Assembly: GCA_037953625.1 (NCBI GenBank)
Contig: CM075649.1
Location: 123,005,290 to 123,069,289 of the forward strand
Direction of reading: 5' to 3'
Source: Crotalaria pallida
Taxonomy: Eukaryota > Streptophyta > Magnoliopsida > Fabales > Fabaceae
Length of the DNA: 64,000 bases
Positions 53,157-64,000 of this stretch are shown here, piece after piece. The notes under the pieces are model-generated. The model saw nothing but the letters and a program-made list of their open reading frames with translations, ran no database searches and had not been told where the DNA came from. The position numbers and the translations under genes were made by a program. Within the stretch, counting starts at the first letter, position 1, and every line of letters starts with the position of its first letter.

Positions 53157-54950
53157 TCATACTTTGCTTTTTGGTATCCAAATGGTTTTGGATCCATTTT
53201 TGTTAGTGTAGGGACTCTCACCCTTTTTCACCCAAACAAACTTTCCTTTAGGTATACCATGCATTTTAATATAACATACATTTGAAGTATGTCCATGAGT
53301 GCCACAATAGAAACATGTTGGTGCATTTGAAAAATCAACTTTAGAAAAATCAACAACATTTCTATGAGACTTACTCTTAGCATTAGTATAACCCAAACCA
53401 AACTTGTTTGAATTTTCTCTTTGAAAATTTAACAATGTGCGCAATCTAATATCACCATTTGTGAAACTTGCAAGCTTATTTTTCAAAATAGCATTTTCAT
53501 CTTTAAGCAACTTGTAATCCTCACAATCAACCACAATATTCAATCTACTAGCACAATCACAAGAAGAACTAGCATATATAAGATCAAGAGTTTCATTTTG
53601 AAGATTAAGCTCATCAACTTGCTTTTGAAGTTCTAAAATCTCTTTTTGATGTTTCAAAATGAGCTTCTTCCTTTCAATATTTTTCGAAGCTAGTTTCTTG
53701 AGATGTTCATGCATTTCTTCATAAGCATTATATAAAATTTCATATTTGGAAGAAATTTCGGATTTAGTTTCACTCACATCGCTTTCGTAGCTTTGCTCAC
53801 TTGATTCATCATTTGAACTTTCTTCTTCATCTACTAGAGCTATCAAGTTGAGACAAGCGGCTTCTTCATCATCCGAAGAACTATTTGATGTGCTTTTCTT
53901 GTCATCTTCATCATCACTATTCCAAACTATGTATGCTCTTTTAGATTTTGAATTTTTCTTTTCTTTCTCCTTCTTCTTGAGATACTTAGAGCATGAGTAC
54001 TTGAGATGACCGGGCTTTCCACATTCATGGCAAACTATACCTTCTTTTGATGTCTTGGTCTTGTAGTGTGGGGGATCCTTCTCTTTACTTTTGTTCTTGT
54101 TCAACCTTCCTTTTCTCCTTAGAATCTTATTGAACTTTCTTAGTAGAAGCTTCATCTCCTCTTCATCAATGTCCGAATCGGAATCTTCATTATCATCATT
54201 ATCATCGGAACTCTCTTCCTTTCTATATGACCTTTGAGCTTTAAGAGCGATTCCTTTTCTTTCTTTGTTCTTGTCCGATTCTTCATGCATATGTAAGCGT
54301 CCAAGCTCCATTTCATGTTCTTGAAGCTTTCCGAAAAGTGTTGCTAAGTCCATGGTGTCCAAGTCCTTTGATTCAACAATTGCGGTAACCTTAGGTTGCC
54401 ATTCCCTACTTAGACATCTCAAAACTTTGTTAACAAGTTCACAATTCGAGAAAGTTTTTCCAAGAGCAATGAGATGATTAACAATATGAGTAAAACGCTT
54501 TTGCATAAAACATATAGATTCATTAGGCAACATATGAAACAATTCATATTCATGCATCAAAGAATTTAATCTAGCATGCCTAACTTCACTAGTGCCTTCA
54601 TGTGTGACTTGCAAGGTGTCCCACATTTCTTTGGCATTACCACATTGGGAGACTCTAAAGAACTCATCATAAGATAAAGCGGAGGTGATGATATTCTTAG
54701 CTTTTAAATCATATTGAATTTTCCTTTTATCATCATCGGTCCACTTATCTTTGGGAGTTAGTGTAAGTACACCTTCTACTTCTTTTGAGGGAATATAAGG
54801 ACCATTTTCAATGGCTTCCCAAATGTTCACATCTATGGCTTCTATAAAGATTCTCATCCTAATTTTCCAATAAGCATAACTCTCTCCACAAAACACAGGA
54901 GGGCGATTTATTGAAGCACCTTAACCACCAAAGGGATTCGTAGAACCCAT
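53157..54950 (-). CDS. Copia-type gag polyprotein
   Basis: Structural protein of the particle. From the ATG at 54896 the frame is 579 residues. An earlier ATG at 54950 is in frame but is followed by TAA at 54921-54923, nine codons later, so the functional start is unclear. Regions: copia gag N-terminal domain (YWKIRMRIFIEAID, KEMWDTLQVTHEGTSEVR), acidic Ser/Asp-rich linkers, two zinc knuckles (CHECGKPGHLKYSC and CFYCGTHGHTSNVC) separated by a coiled coil of about 100 residues, and a basic end (TIWIPKSKV). No protease follows. Two knuckles so far apart is less usual than one. Confidence 0.88.
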
Positions 54951-55007
54951 TGTAGTTTCCTCAAGGATCTTAACGAAAAAAGCTCTATGCTCGTGTCTTT
55001 CGACCGA

Positions 55008-55019
55008 GCTCTGATACCA
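55008..55019 (-). promoter_or_regulatory. Primer binding site of gag-only element
   Basis: TGGTATCAGAGC in element sense, two bases after the 5' LTR: complementary to the 3' end of plant initiator tRNA-Met. Confidence 0.9.
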
Positions 55020-55021
55020 AT

Positions 55022-56741
55022 TGTTGGAACCTACAATCGGTGGGTGAAATAACTAGGAGACACTAGGAGAACACCTAGAAGGGGGGGTTGAATAGGTGTT
55101 AGAGAAACCTTGAATGATTTTCGAAAGAAACAAATCGAAACAATTAAAACAAATGATTTTCTCAAAATTCTCTCAGCTGTTAATCGATTAAACAAACCTG
55201 TTAATCGATTAACACTTCAAAAAACACTTAGTTAATCGATAAATAAAACTGGTTAATCGATTAATGCCGAAAGCTTGTTTTTATTTAATCGATTAACACC
55301 TTTAGTTAATCGATTAATCACTGTTAAAACTGAAAAATCACTTTTCAATCAAATACGAAAATGAATCAATTAACACATATAATCAAAGATAAAGCGGAAT
55401 TGATTAACACCAATATTCTTAATGATTACCTAGGTTATGAAAATGATTTTCCCAAATCAATTTACACAATTAATATTCAATTCAATCAATTATGAAAATC
55501 AATCTTTTCTAGGTTTTCAACCAAGAACACAATGAAATGACATGAATGTAAAGAGTTAAGAGTTTAGAGATACAACACAGTGATTTATCCTGGTTCACTT
55601 TCATCCACTTGAAAGCTACATCCAGTCCCCTCTTCAACCAAGAGAGATTCTTCACTATGAGGAATTAGAGTTCTCAAATTACAAGTAAATGCCTCTCAAG
55701 ACTCCCTTCTTGATAGCCTACAAGAGATACCACACCCTTGCCTTGTAATCCTATTGAATCTAATCTAACCTCTTCTCTTGCTTGCCGATTCCCCACAACA
55801 AGACTTCCAATTGCTTTGAGATTCTTCAAAGTCTTCCACTTGCTTGATGATGCCTCACACCAAGACTTCCAATTTGCTTGTTAACACAACAAGACTTCCA
55901 ATTGCTTGATAACAATCAAGACATCCAAATGCTTGTTTGCTTGATGAACAACCAAGACTTCCTTTGTTGTAGATAGCTTGCCTTCTTTGCAATGATTACA
56001 ACTCAAATGAAAAACAATAACAATCCTATGAATCTCTTTCAAAAGCTATGAAAATATCAACATGAGAGATTCAAAGATTCTTGATCAAAGAATGTAAAAA
56101 TGAGAACTTTGATCTTGAGAAAGTGAGAGAGAATAGAGTGGCTTTTAGAAATTGATTTGTTCTAAAGTGTAATAATGATTCACAAAGGTTAGGAAACGGT
56201 TTATATAGAATACCCAAAAGTTAGGAAACAATATAAATTGATTTTGCCTTGAAAAGCTTATTTTAAAAACTGCTACTGTACGTGTTACTCGAGTATCATA
56301 AGTGTTAATCGAGTAATCTATGCCTTACTCGAGTAAGTGCGCAAGCTTTGAAAATTATAATCGATTAACATAAGCCTTAATCGATTAGTTTAGTGAAAAT
56401 TCAATTAAAACTTGTTTTCTCAAAAACTAAACCTTTTCTTTCAAACCTTTAAGCCACCTATTGATTTTAGGTTAAGTGAAAACTCAAATTATGATATAAT
56501 CATGACCTTGATAGAGATTCACTACCCTCTAATAACTCTACCCAAACTCATAAACTAAAAGACTTGAGAGGCGAAAGATATTACAATAAAACATAAACTA
56601 CCAAACTAAGTATTCATGAGCTTGCTCTCTCTTCATCACTTGATGTTTGTTGTTGCTTGATGAGCTTGAACTTGATCAACACATTTGTAGCTTGTTCAAA
56701 ACCTTTTGTCATTTATCAAAACATTCTCAATGGATCTTACA
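55022..56741 (-). repeat. 5' LTR of gag-only element
   Basis: 1720 bp, TG...CA, almost identical to 50647-52366. Same palindrome clusters (about 55180-55317 and 56286-56388). Confidence 0.93.
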
Positions 56742-57236
56742 GGTAACATTCGTGTTTCGAAATCGTATTTATATAATAGAAAGTAAATGAAGCTACCCTT
56801 GCTTTGATTCGCGAAATTGATACCATGTAGCCGAACTCGTTTAATGATTAAATCAGAGTAAGCGGATAATTATAGGACTATACAATTGAATAAAAGATAA
56901 ACATAGGTTTGATATATATATATACATAAGAAAAGAGTCATAAGTACATAGTCCCAACATAAGTCTCCAAGATCCATATACAAGTCCATAGAGATCTATG
57001 CTCAAGATAAAACCATAACCCTAGAGTGCTCAAAAGTATATCTACAATATATACATAACCAAAATATGAACTCTAGAGGTGGTCACATAGATCTGGCAAC
57101 ATCAGCAGTAGTAGTAGTAGTAGCAGTCTCCAAGCAGCAAAAGAGTAACATCATCAGCAGCAGCAGCAGCAAAATCTCCTCCACAACAACGCCACATCGG
57201 ATCCTCAGATCCACATCATACACCATATGCACGTAT

Positions 57237-57710
57237 CTAGGGATCGTCATCCCTCCAGTCACTCCCAGTAGAATGCACGACAGGCTCACCTCCGCTCTCG
57301 TCCTCCACTGGATCCTCCTCGATCTCATCCGAAGGGGAGTGTACCCTACCACTGGGCACAGGATCGGGAGATGGTGTGACCCTAATTGGGCTCCTCGGAT
57401 CAGAAGGGGGAGTATCCTCGCGGACAACTCTAGAAGAAAATGGGTGTGAGCGGGTAGGTCTGAAACGAAAATTGTGATAAGAGCGAGCTGGTCGTGTGGG
57501 AGGTGGTCCATGATATGTGTAAAATGGGGGTACGTGCATAGTGTATATGATGGGAATCCTAAATCTACGAGGACGAAATCGAACCAACGGGTTCGGGTGG
57601 TAGAAGGTGATCTCCACCTTTCCCTCGAACAACGCGCGATGGTCCTCATAGATCCATATGCCACTAGGAAGTGGCCGGATCTCGATGCAAGCGATGTAAC
57701 GAGACATCAC
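57237..57710 (-). CDS. LTR-internal conserved ORF, intact copy in element B
   Basis: 157 codons, GTG-ATG start right after CCCTTGTAG. The N-terminal 60 residues are conserved with the other two elements (IEIRPLPSGIW, YEDHRALFEG, YHPNPLVRFRPRRFR); then come a Pro/Arg/His-rich part and an acidic end (EIEEDPVEDES). The acceptor-like site in front and the shared start in three elements point to a real exon. No known family recognised. It would lie in the leader of the genomic RNA, about 2 kb after the TATA box. Confidence 0.65.
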   Translation of the reverse strand: MMSRYIACIEIRPLPSGIWIYEDHRALFEGKVEITFYHPNPLVRFRPRRFRIPIIYTMHVPPFYTYHGPPPTRPARSYHNFRFRPTRSHPFSSRVVREDTPPSDPRSPIRVTPSPDPVPSGRVHSPSDEIEEDPVEDESGGEPVVHSTGSDWRDDDP

Positions 57711-57959
57711 CTACAAGGGCATAGGGGTAAGCATTTCTATACACATAATCAACAGAGTATGAATTTGTACAATATGAATATATAAGTATGCAACAATGAA
57801 CAACAATCGCATTTAGCACTTAGCAGTTATTGAATGCACATAGGATGCTCATACTCATTTCATTTATTACACTTAATTTAAATGAATGACATGATGCATG
57901 AATTTAGCTCTCAAGCCTATCTTCATCAAACTATATCACTCTTGACGTCCATCCCTGAC

Positions 57960-58200
57960 AACCCAGCACTCAACCGTGCGTTGTATTCCTAGGTATACAA
58001 CAATTCGTACATTCACCTAGAATGTACACGACAAGCTTGGAATCCATTCCACCCGAGCATATCCCGTCATCCAAACGGACCGTCATCCAAACGGTTTAAC
58101 CATATCGGCATCCACTACGCCGACCACGTCATCAACGTGTCATCAAGCAAGCGTATTGGCACTCCCAGAGGCCCTCCACATGTTTACCAAAAACATGACA
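57960..58200. repeat. Hairpin series in LTR of element B
   Basis: Consecutive inverted repeats with unrelated arms: a near-perfect 20-mer around CCTAGG (about 57983-58003), GTACATTC/GAATGTAC, TGGAAT/ATTCCA, CCGT/ACGG twice, TCGGC/GCCGA, CACGT/ACGTG. Same relative position as the hairpin series in element A, with different arms. Confidence 0.55.
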
Positions 58201-58442
58201 TACGACCTACCATCCAAACTCCAGAATGAATGCATTACTTGGTTAAAAAGGAATTGATTGACGTTTTATTCTTTTATTCATATCTTACGTGCCTCCCGAG
58301 CAACGTATCATTACCCAAATGAAAACATTCATAATGCCAATCAATTTCTTTTTAAGTCCCGGATCACTTGGTTTGTTGTCCTTTAAGTATTAACAAAATG
58401 ACTTTAGAATTGAAAATGGTATTTTTGAGTTTCTGACTAAAA

Positions 58443-58770
58443 CACTCGAGTATTCTTCATAATACTCGAGTAGTTCATCAGTTTCCAGTTTTTACTCGAG
58501 TAATTCATCATTATACTCGAGTTGTTAACATATTTCCAGAAAGTTAGGTTTCAGATTTTCAAGAAAATACTCGAGTAGTTCATTAAATACTCGAGTCATT
58601 CATCAATCCAGAATACTCGAGTAGTTCATGCATTACTCGAGTCGTTCATCACACTTGACTCTTGTTGCATCTGTTAATACTCGAGTCTCAAGCCAGATAC
58701 TCGAGTTGTGCGCCAAAATCCACACCGGTGCATCACGGAATACTCGAGTATCGAGCCATACACTCGAGTT
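58443..58770. promoter_or_regulatory. Six TACTCGAGTA-type palindrome pairs, inner LTR cluster
   Basis: Pair starts at 58443/58463, 58493/58514, 58568/58588, 58614/58634, 58678/58698 and 58741/58761: five pairs at 20 bp and one at 21 bp. The core ACTCGAGT is kept and end bases vary. Located about 1.32-1.65 kb from the LTR start, like the inner cluster of element A. Confidence 0.68.
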
Positions 58771-59802
58771 TTATCAGACAGAACAGACTGGAAACTTGGT
58801 TTTTACATACCATTTTCGTTTCTAGACATTTCTAACCCAAACCAATGATCAAAACAGTTCATATATCATATATTGAACATGTTATAACACTCATTTCATA
58901 TGAAATTACAGATTTGACAAAGAATCAATCCTTATTGCATAAAATACACAATTTGACAACTCAACACCTCAAATTGCATAATAAGCACAATACTCATGAA
59001 ATAGTGTTCATTTAAGTTCACATGCATGATTTAGAACTTGCTCAACACAATTTTAGAGCATGACTTGGTCTCCAAACCAAAGTTCCTATTCAATCTAAGC
59101 CCTTAGAGCCTCTTGGTGGCTCTCTAATGCATTTAATGGAATTTAAACTCTATCTAGTGTACGAAATTACTTCCCCTTACCTCTCATACGTGAATCAACA
59201 AAGGATTTGCAAGAAAAGGCTCCTCAACACCTAGAACAGCTTCAAGCATCACATGCAGAGCAGTTTGAGTGCACCACCAAAATTGAATTGGTTCACACAT
59301 GAAACAGAGATAAGAATTGGGGATTTTAGATTTTCTAGACTCTATGCAACACATACTAACTATAGAAATCGAATTTGGAACTCAAGGACTCATGAGCTTA
59401 CCAGAAATCAAAATCGAAGTAAGCTCCAAACACAGCTTGACTAAGAACAGCTCCACTTCCAAGGCTTGAATCTTCCACCACACTCACTCAATACTCACGA
59501 TTTTGGTGTTTATACAAAGCTCGTGATGTGAGCTTTGTATTAGTGTTTGATTTTTGGTTCAATTTGACACAGAGAAAGATAATTGAAGGAGATGAATCAA
59601 GAACCCTAGCTGCTCCAACAACTTCGAATTTGACCAAGAATCTCCACACATTGGTGTTGCTGAGCTTAAATAGAGTGAGGAAACACTCATGCAGGTCGAC
59701 ACGATTACTATGGTGGTGGCAAGGTGATGATTTCGTGTCAACAACACGGAATCGTTGATGGTGACTCACCAAACGCACTAACTCGTGCAACTCTGTCCAG
59801 AA

Positions 59803-59832
59803 TACTCGAGTTTTTCGATAAATACTCGAGTA
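59803..59832. promoter_or_regulatory. TACTCGAGT palindrome pair upstream of TATA, element B
   Basis: TACTCGAGTT at 59803 and TACTCGAGTA at 59823, 20 bp apart, 261-290 bp from the LTR start and about 130 bp upstream of the TATA candidate. It occupies the place of the TAACCGGTTA pair of element A. Confidence 0.65.
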
Positions 59833-60093
59833 TTTTGTCCCATTTTTGAAAAATAATTATTTTATTTACTTTCCCTCCAAATTCTTTCCTATAATTACCT
59901 CTAGGTCCCAACCCAGGGACTAATATGCAAAAATATTATTTCATGCACTATTATATTTATTAAATACTTTCACATACATTCTCTAACTACATAAACACAT
60001 ATTTTAATCAAGGATTAATAGAGAATTCATTAATTATAATTAATTTATAATTAACATCTCATTAATCGGGGATTAAAATTTTGGGGTGTCACA

Positions 60094-60132
60094 CTACTCC
60101 CCCACTTACAAGGAATTTCGTCCCCGAAATTC
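60094..60132 (-). promoter_or_regulatory. Purine tract and hairpin of element B
   Basis: GAATTTCG/CGAAATTC stem with loop GGGA (60113-60132) followed by TAAGTGGGGGAGTAG before the LTR, as in element A. Confidence 0.82.
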
Positions 60133-60135
60133 AAC

Positions 60136-63100
60136 TTATACAAACAATTCAGGATACTCCTGACGCATCTTCTCCTCTAATTCCTAAGATGCTTCTATCA
60201 CATCACCACAAACCCAGACGACTTTGACCAGACAAATATCCTTCCCTCTAAGCTGCTTGATTCTTCGATCTTCAATGCGAACAGGCACGGCTTTAAAGGT
60301 TAGGTTCTCATGAATTTCTAAGTCATCAGGTTGGATTCTAAGGACAATGGTGGGGTCATGGACATATCTTTTCAGTTGAGACACATGGAATACATTGTGA
60401 AAGTTAGCTAACGACGGAGGCATGGCTAATTGATAGGCTACTGGGCCGACTCTTTTTAGAATTTGATAGGGACCAATAAACTTAGGTGATAGTTTCTGGG
60501 TTTTCAAGGCTCTACTATTCTAATGAATACATGGTCTCCTTTGGTGAACTCTAAAGGTTTCCTTCTTCTATCAGCATAGCTTTTCTGCCTACTCTGAGTC
60601 GTCTTCATCTTTTCTTGTATCATCTTGATCTGTTCCGTGGTCTCTTGAACAAAGTCTGGTCCAACCAGAGAACTCTCCCCCACTTGAAACCAGCATAACG
60701 TTGTCTGACACTTTCTTCCATACAGGGCTTCAAATGGTGCCATTCCGATGCTCGTGTGGTAGCTGTTGTTGTAAGTAAATTCCACGAGCGGCAACATTTG
60801 TTCCCAGTTCCCTTGACCTTCCAACACACAGGCTCGTAAGATGTCCTCCAGCGACTGAATAGTCCTTTCCGTTTGACCATCAGTCTGAGGATGGTATGCA
60901 GAACTTAACTTCATTCTTGAACCCAAGGCTCTATGTAGATCTTGCCAAAACTTCGACGTAAATCTCGGGTCGCGATCTGACACAATGCTTGACGGTACCC
61001 CATGCAGACGAACAACTTCCTTGATATACAACTGGGTGAGCTTCTCCAAAGAGTAGCGCATGTTAACAGGAATAAAATGCGTCGACTTGGTTAGACGATC
61101 CACGATCACCCAAATTGCATCATGACCAGTAGCTGTCCTCGGCAATCCCGACACAAAATCCATCGAGATACTATCCCATTTCCACAACGGAATCTCCAAG
61201 GGAAGTAATTCTCCTCCTGGCCTTTGGTGTTCCACTTTCGCCTTCTGACACACCAAGCAACAGGCCACATATTCTGCCACGTCCTTCTTCAAACCAGGCC
61301 ACCAAAATATCCTCTTCAAGTCCTGATACATTTTGGTAGATCCCGGATGCATACTCATCTTGCTCTTATGTGCTTCATCCAGAAGCATCCTTCTTACTTC
61401 CAAATCATCAGGTACACATATCCTTGCCCTAAAATGAAGGATTCCGTCCTTCCCCTCTTGGAACTCCAACTCTTTACCTTCTTCCATCAGCTTCTTCTTT
61501 CCCATAAGTTTCTCATCTTTGTGCTGCAATTCCCGAATCCTTTGCAGAAACTCATTAGCAATCTGCAGCATCCCCATCTTAATACTTGTCGGCTCTACTT
61601 GCATTGTCATGCTCAGATCCCGGAACTCCTCTATCAATGCAGCTTCTCTGACCATCATCGCACTGATGTGCATTGCCTTTCTACTTAATGCGTCCGCCAC
61701 GACATTTGCCTTCCCAGGGTGGTAATGAAGCTCAAACTCATAATCCTTCAAGAACTCCATCCATCGACGCTGCCTCATATTCAACTCTTTCTGATCAAAG
61801 AGGTACTTTAAACTCTTATGGTCACTAAACACTCGAAACGTAGTGCCATAGAGGTAGTGCCTCCAAATTTTTAATGCAAACACAACAGCTGCCAACTCCA
61901 GATCATGAGTTGGATAGTTCATTTCATGAACTTTTAGCTGTCTCGAGGCGTAGGCCACAACTTGCCCCTCTTGCATCAAAACACTCCCAAGACCTTGTTT
62001 CGACGCATCGCAATACACCTCAAAACTCTTCTGTGTATCCGGCAGAACCAACACAGGAGATGATGTCCACCTTTCCTTCAATTCTCGGAAACTCCTCTCA
62101 CACTTCACATCCCATATAAATGGTTGATCTTTCCGAGTCAACTTCGTCAAGGGTAATGCAATCTTTGAGAAACCTTCGATAAATCTTCTATAATTCCCAG
62201 CCAAACCAAGAAAGCTTCTCACCTCCGTGGCCGACTTTGGTTGCTCCCATTGCAAAACCGAACTTACCTTCGTCGGATCTACTGCTATTCCTTTATTCGA
62301 AATCACATGGCCCAAAAACTTAACCTCCTCAAGCTAGAACTCACATTTTGTAAGTTTGGCATACAGCTGCTTCTCCTTTAGAATGCTCAACACTATCCTC
62401 AAGTGTTCAGCATGCTCCTCCGGGCTCTTGGAGTAAATGAGAATATCATCAATGAACACAACCACGAATGAATCTAAATAAGGTCTAAAGATTCGATTCA
62501 TGTAGTCCATGAAGATAGCTGGTGCATTAGTCAATCCGAACGGCATCACAACATACTCATAATGCCCGTATCGAGATCGAAACGCGGTTTTAGAGATATC
62601 CTCTTCTCTAATTCTGATCTGATGGTATCCCGACCTCAAATCAATCTTGGAAAATACTGAAGCTCCACGAACTTGATCCATAAGGTCATCTATCCTTGGC
62701 AACGGATACTTGTTCTTCATGGTGACCTTATTCTGCTGCCGGTAGTCGATGCACATCCTCATACTACCATCTTTCTTCTTGACGAACAAAACTGGAGCAC
62801 CCCAAGGTGACACACTTGGTCGGATCATCTGTTTTTGCAACAGTTCCTCAATCTGCTTCTTCATTTCAGCCATTTCCGGTGGTGTCATTCTATAAGGAGC
62901 GATAGAAATGGGACCAGCTCCCGGAACTAGGTCGATACCAAATTCAATCTCTCTTCTTGGTGGCAAACCAGGGATTTCATCCGCAAACACCTCCGGAAAG
63001 TCTCTGACCACAGAAATCTCCTCTATCCTTGGACCATGTTCTTCTACTTCAGTGTTGAACAGGCACATATAGCCGGAAGGTATTGGGTTTCTATAGGTGA

Positions 63101-64000
63101 CTATTTTCTTATCACAATCGATGATCACTTGGTTTCGACTTAACCAGTCCATCCCCAAGATCACGTCCAATTGTGATAAAGGTAAACAGATTAGATCGAC
63201 CTTAGAGGTTTGTCCTAATACTTCTATGTCACAGTTAAGACATGCTCTAGAAACAACTACAGGAGCATTAGTAGGGGTTTCTACTTTCAAAGCATAAGGT
63301 AATTCGGACACAGGTAAACTTAACCGATCTACACATTCATATGAAACAAATGAATGCGTTGCACCAGAATCAAACAAAACATGACAGAGCTGACCATTGA
63401 GCAAGTATTTACCTTGCACCAGATCAGAGGATCGGTTTGCTTCCACACCACTAAGGGTGAAGACCCTTCCTTGAGCCATAGGTCTATCAGCAACTCCTCT
63501 TGTGTTAGCCTTGACCGGTTCCTTGCAGTCTCTTGCAAAATGTCCCGACTTCCCACAATTGAAACATCCACTGGTTCCCCAACAAACACGGCCATAATGA
63601 TGGCGCTTGCACTTATCACAAAATGGAGCGTCACTCCGAAAATTCTTTCCATCCGATCCACCAACTTTCCCCTTGCCTTTCCCTCGACGATCATACGGAC
63701 CCTTACCACGGTTGTTAAAACCTTTACTTCTCTGAGGTCCATAGTTCTGATTGTCCTTCTTTTCTGAGACTTGCAATTCTTCTGCCTTCTTGTCATCTTC
63801 ATACATTCTACACATGTCCACCAGAGCAGGAAAGCTTTGAATTCGCTGGTAGCTGAAAATCGACTTCAACTTGGGCTTCAAGCCTCCCTCAAACTTGATA
63901 CACTTGCTCCTTTCGTCGGGGTTGTTCTGATAATATGGAGAGTACTTCATCAACTCCTCGAACTTGGCTGCGTACTCACCCACACTCATACTCTCTTGCT
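60136..64000 (-). pseudogene. Element B gag (C-terminus) and pol
   Basis: One frame from the right edge to 62334 covers the end of gag (Arg/Gly-rich, zinc knuckle CFNCGKSGHFARDC), protease (LFDSGATHSFV, then ILGMDWL) and most of RT (FIDDILIYS). TAG at 62334-62336 follows KCEF. The same frame continues 62315-60504 through RNase H and integrase (HHCC region, SDRDPRF, DGQTER at the normal 35-residue spacing). A deletion of a few codons near 60520 shifts the frame. 60507-60184 encodes the chromodomain-like tail, with a second TAG at 60184-60186 and the ancestral end near 60136. Gag's N-terminus lies outside the window. Confidence 0.92.

Larger units (their letters stand above)
50647..56741 (-). 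mobile_element. Gag-only copia-type LTR element (TR-GAG)
   Basis: Flanked by GGTAA at 50642-50646 and 56742-56746. LTRs 50647-52366 and 55022-56741 (1720 bp each) differ at about ten positions by eye (0.6 %), so this is the youngest datable insertion in the window. The interior (2.66 kb) holds a primer site, gag and purine tract but no protease, integrase or RT. Mobility would depend on an autonomous copia relative. Confidence 0.93.
56790..60093 (-). repeat. 3' LTR of element B
   Basis: Begins TGTGACACC at 60093 in element sense. The lower limit is not certain: alignment with element C predicts up to about 200 bp more, but the copia target site at 56742 and an exon-like frame adjoin. It contains a TATA candidate TATTTAAG at 59665-59672, palindrome pairs, and the intact LTR-internal frame. 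TA, AGT and AGC microsatellites lie at about 56919 and 57105-57170. Confidence 0.75.
56790..64000 (-). mobile_element. Tekay/Del-type Ty3/gypsy element B, partial
   Basis: Minus strand: 3' LTR (lower edge near 56790, upper edge 60093), purine tract, integrase, RNase H, RT, protease and the C-terminal part of gag, leaving the window at 64000. It is related to elements A and C but distinct. Its enzymes are interrupted by two TAG codons and a small deletion. Confidence 0.9.

Noticed and set aside
57105..57170. Poly-amino-acid coding from AGT/AGC repeats
   Set aside because: Simple triplet repeats in the non-coding part of an LTR; the plus-strand frame there is not conserved in element A.
1..64000. 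tRNA, rRNA, organelle-derived or viral segments
   Set aside because: No cloverleaf, rRNA core, plastid or mitochondrial gene, or caulimovirus movement or coat protein was seen; all RT and integrase domains fit Ty3/gypsy elements.

Overview
This window is nuclear DNA of a flowering plant, probably a eudicot, taken from a repeat-dense region. Nearly every base belongs to a transposable element, and many elements sit inside one another. No ordinary host gene, rRNA or tRNA could be supported. The species cannot be fixed from these data; the mix of element types would fit a legume, but that is only an impression.

Layout. (1) 1-6695: minus-strand Ty3/gypsy chromovirus of the Tekay/Del type (element A): a long 3' LTR plus a broken pol, with no gag or 5' LTR. 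(2) About 7132-22711: an old hAT transposon with its transposase on the minus strand. It is split by a Tat-lineage Ty3/gypsy element (7866-18600, target duplication ATCTG) and by a solo copia-type LTR (20716-22361). The Tat element carries an extra spliced gene on its antisense strand. (3) 22774-39911: a Mutator-like element (target duplication CCATATCT) with elaborate palindromic ends. It carries two convergent genes, a plant-mobile-domain gene and a FAR1/MULE transposase continuing into an OTU protease domain. The transposase is split by a non-coding LTR element of the LARD type (29644-38299, target duplication GTACA). (4) 40351-49355: plus-strand Tekay-type element C, with a deletion joining its 5' LTR to pol. 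(5) 49785-50459: a CACTA transposase fragment. (6) 50647-56741: a young gag-only copia-type element (target duplication GGTAA). (7) About 56790-64000: minus-strand Tekay-type element B, running out of the window.

Interactions. LTR pairs give a rough order of insertion from differences counted by eye: Tat copy oldest (about 3-4 %), LARD next (about 1-2 %), element C about 1 %, copia gag-only element about 0.6 %. The LARD and the gag-only element lack enzymes and must borrow them. The LARD has the same priming-tract signals as the Tekay elements. All pol genes that can be read end to end are interrupted by stops, frameshifts or deletions.

The most unusual signal is not a gene. The LTRs of at least five families, both copia and gypsy, contain pairs or arrays of 10-12 bp palindromes (TAACCGGTTA, TTAATCGATTAA, TACTCGAGTA, or TAATC-N3-GATTA) spaced about 20 or 21 bp apart, two DNA helical turns. 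They lie in two clusters: one upstream of the LTR TATA box and one about 1 kb further into the LTR. At matching positions in related LTRs the palindrome word differs, but both members of the pair have changed together. A second unusual signal is a conserved reading frame inside the LTRs of all three Tekay-type elements, behind a conserved splice acceptor.
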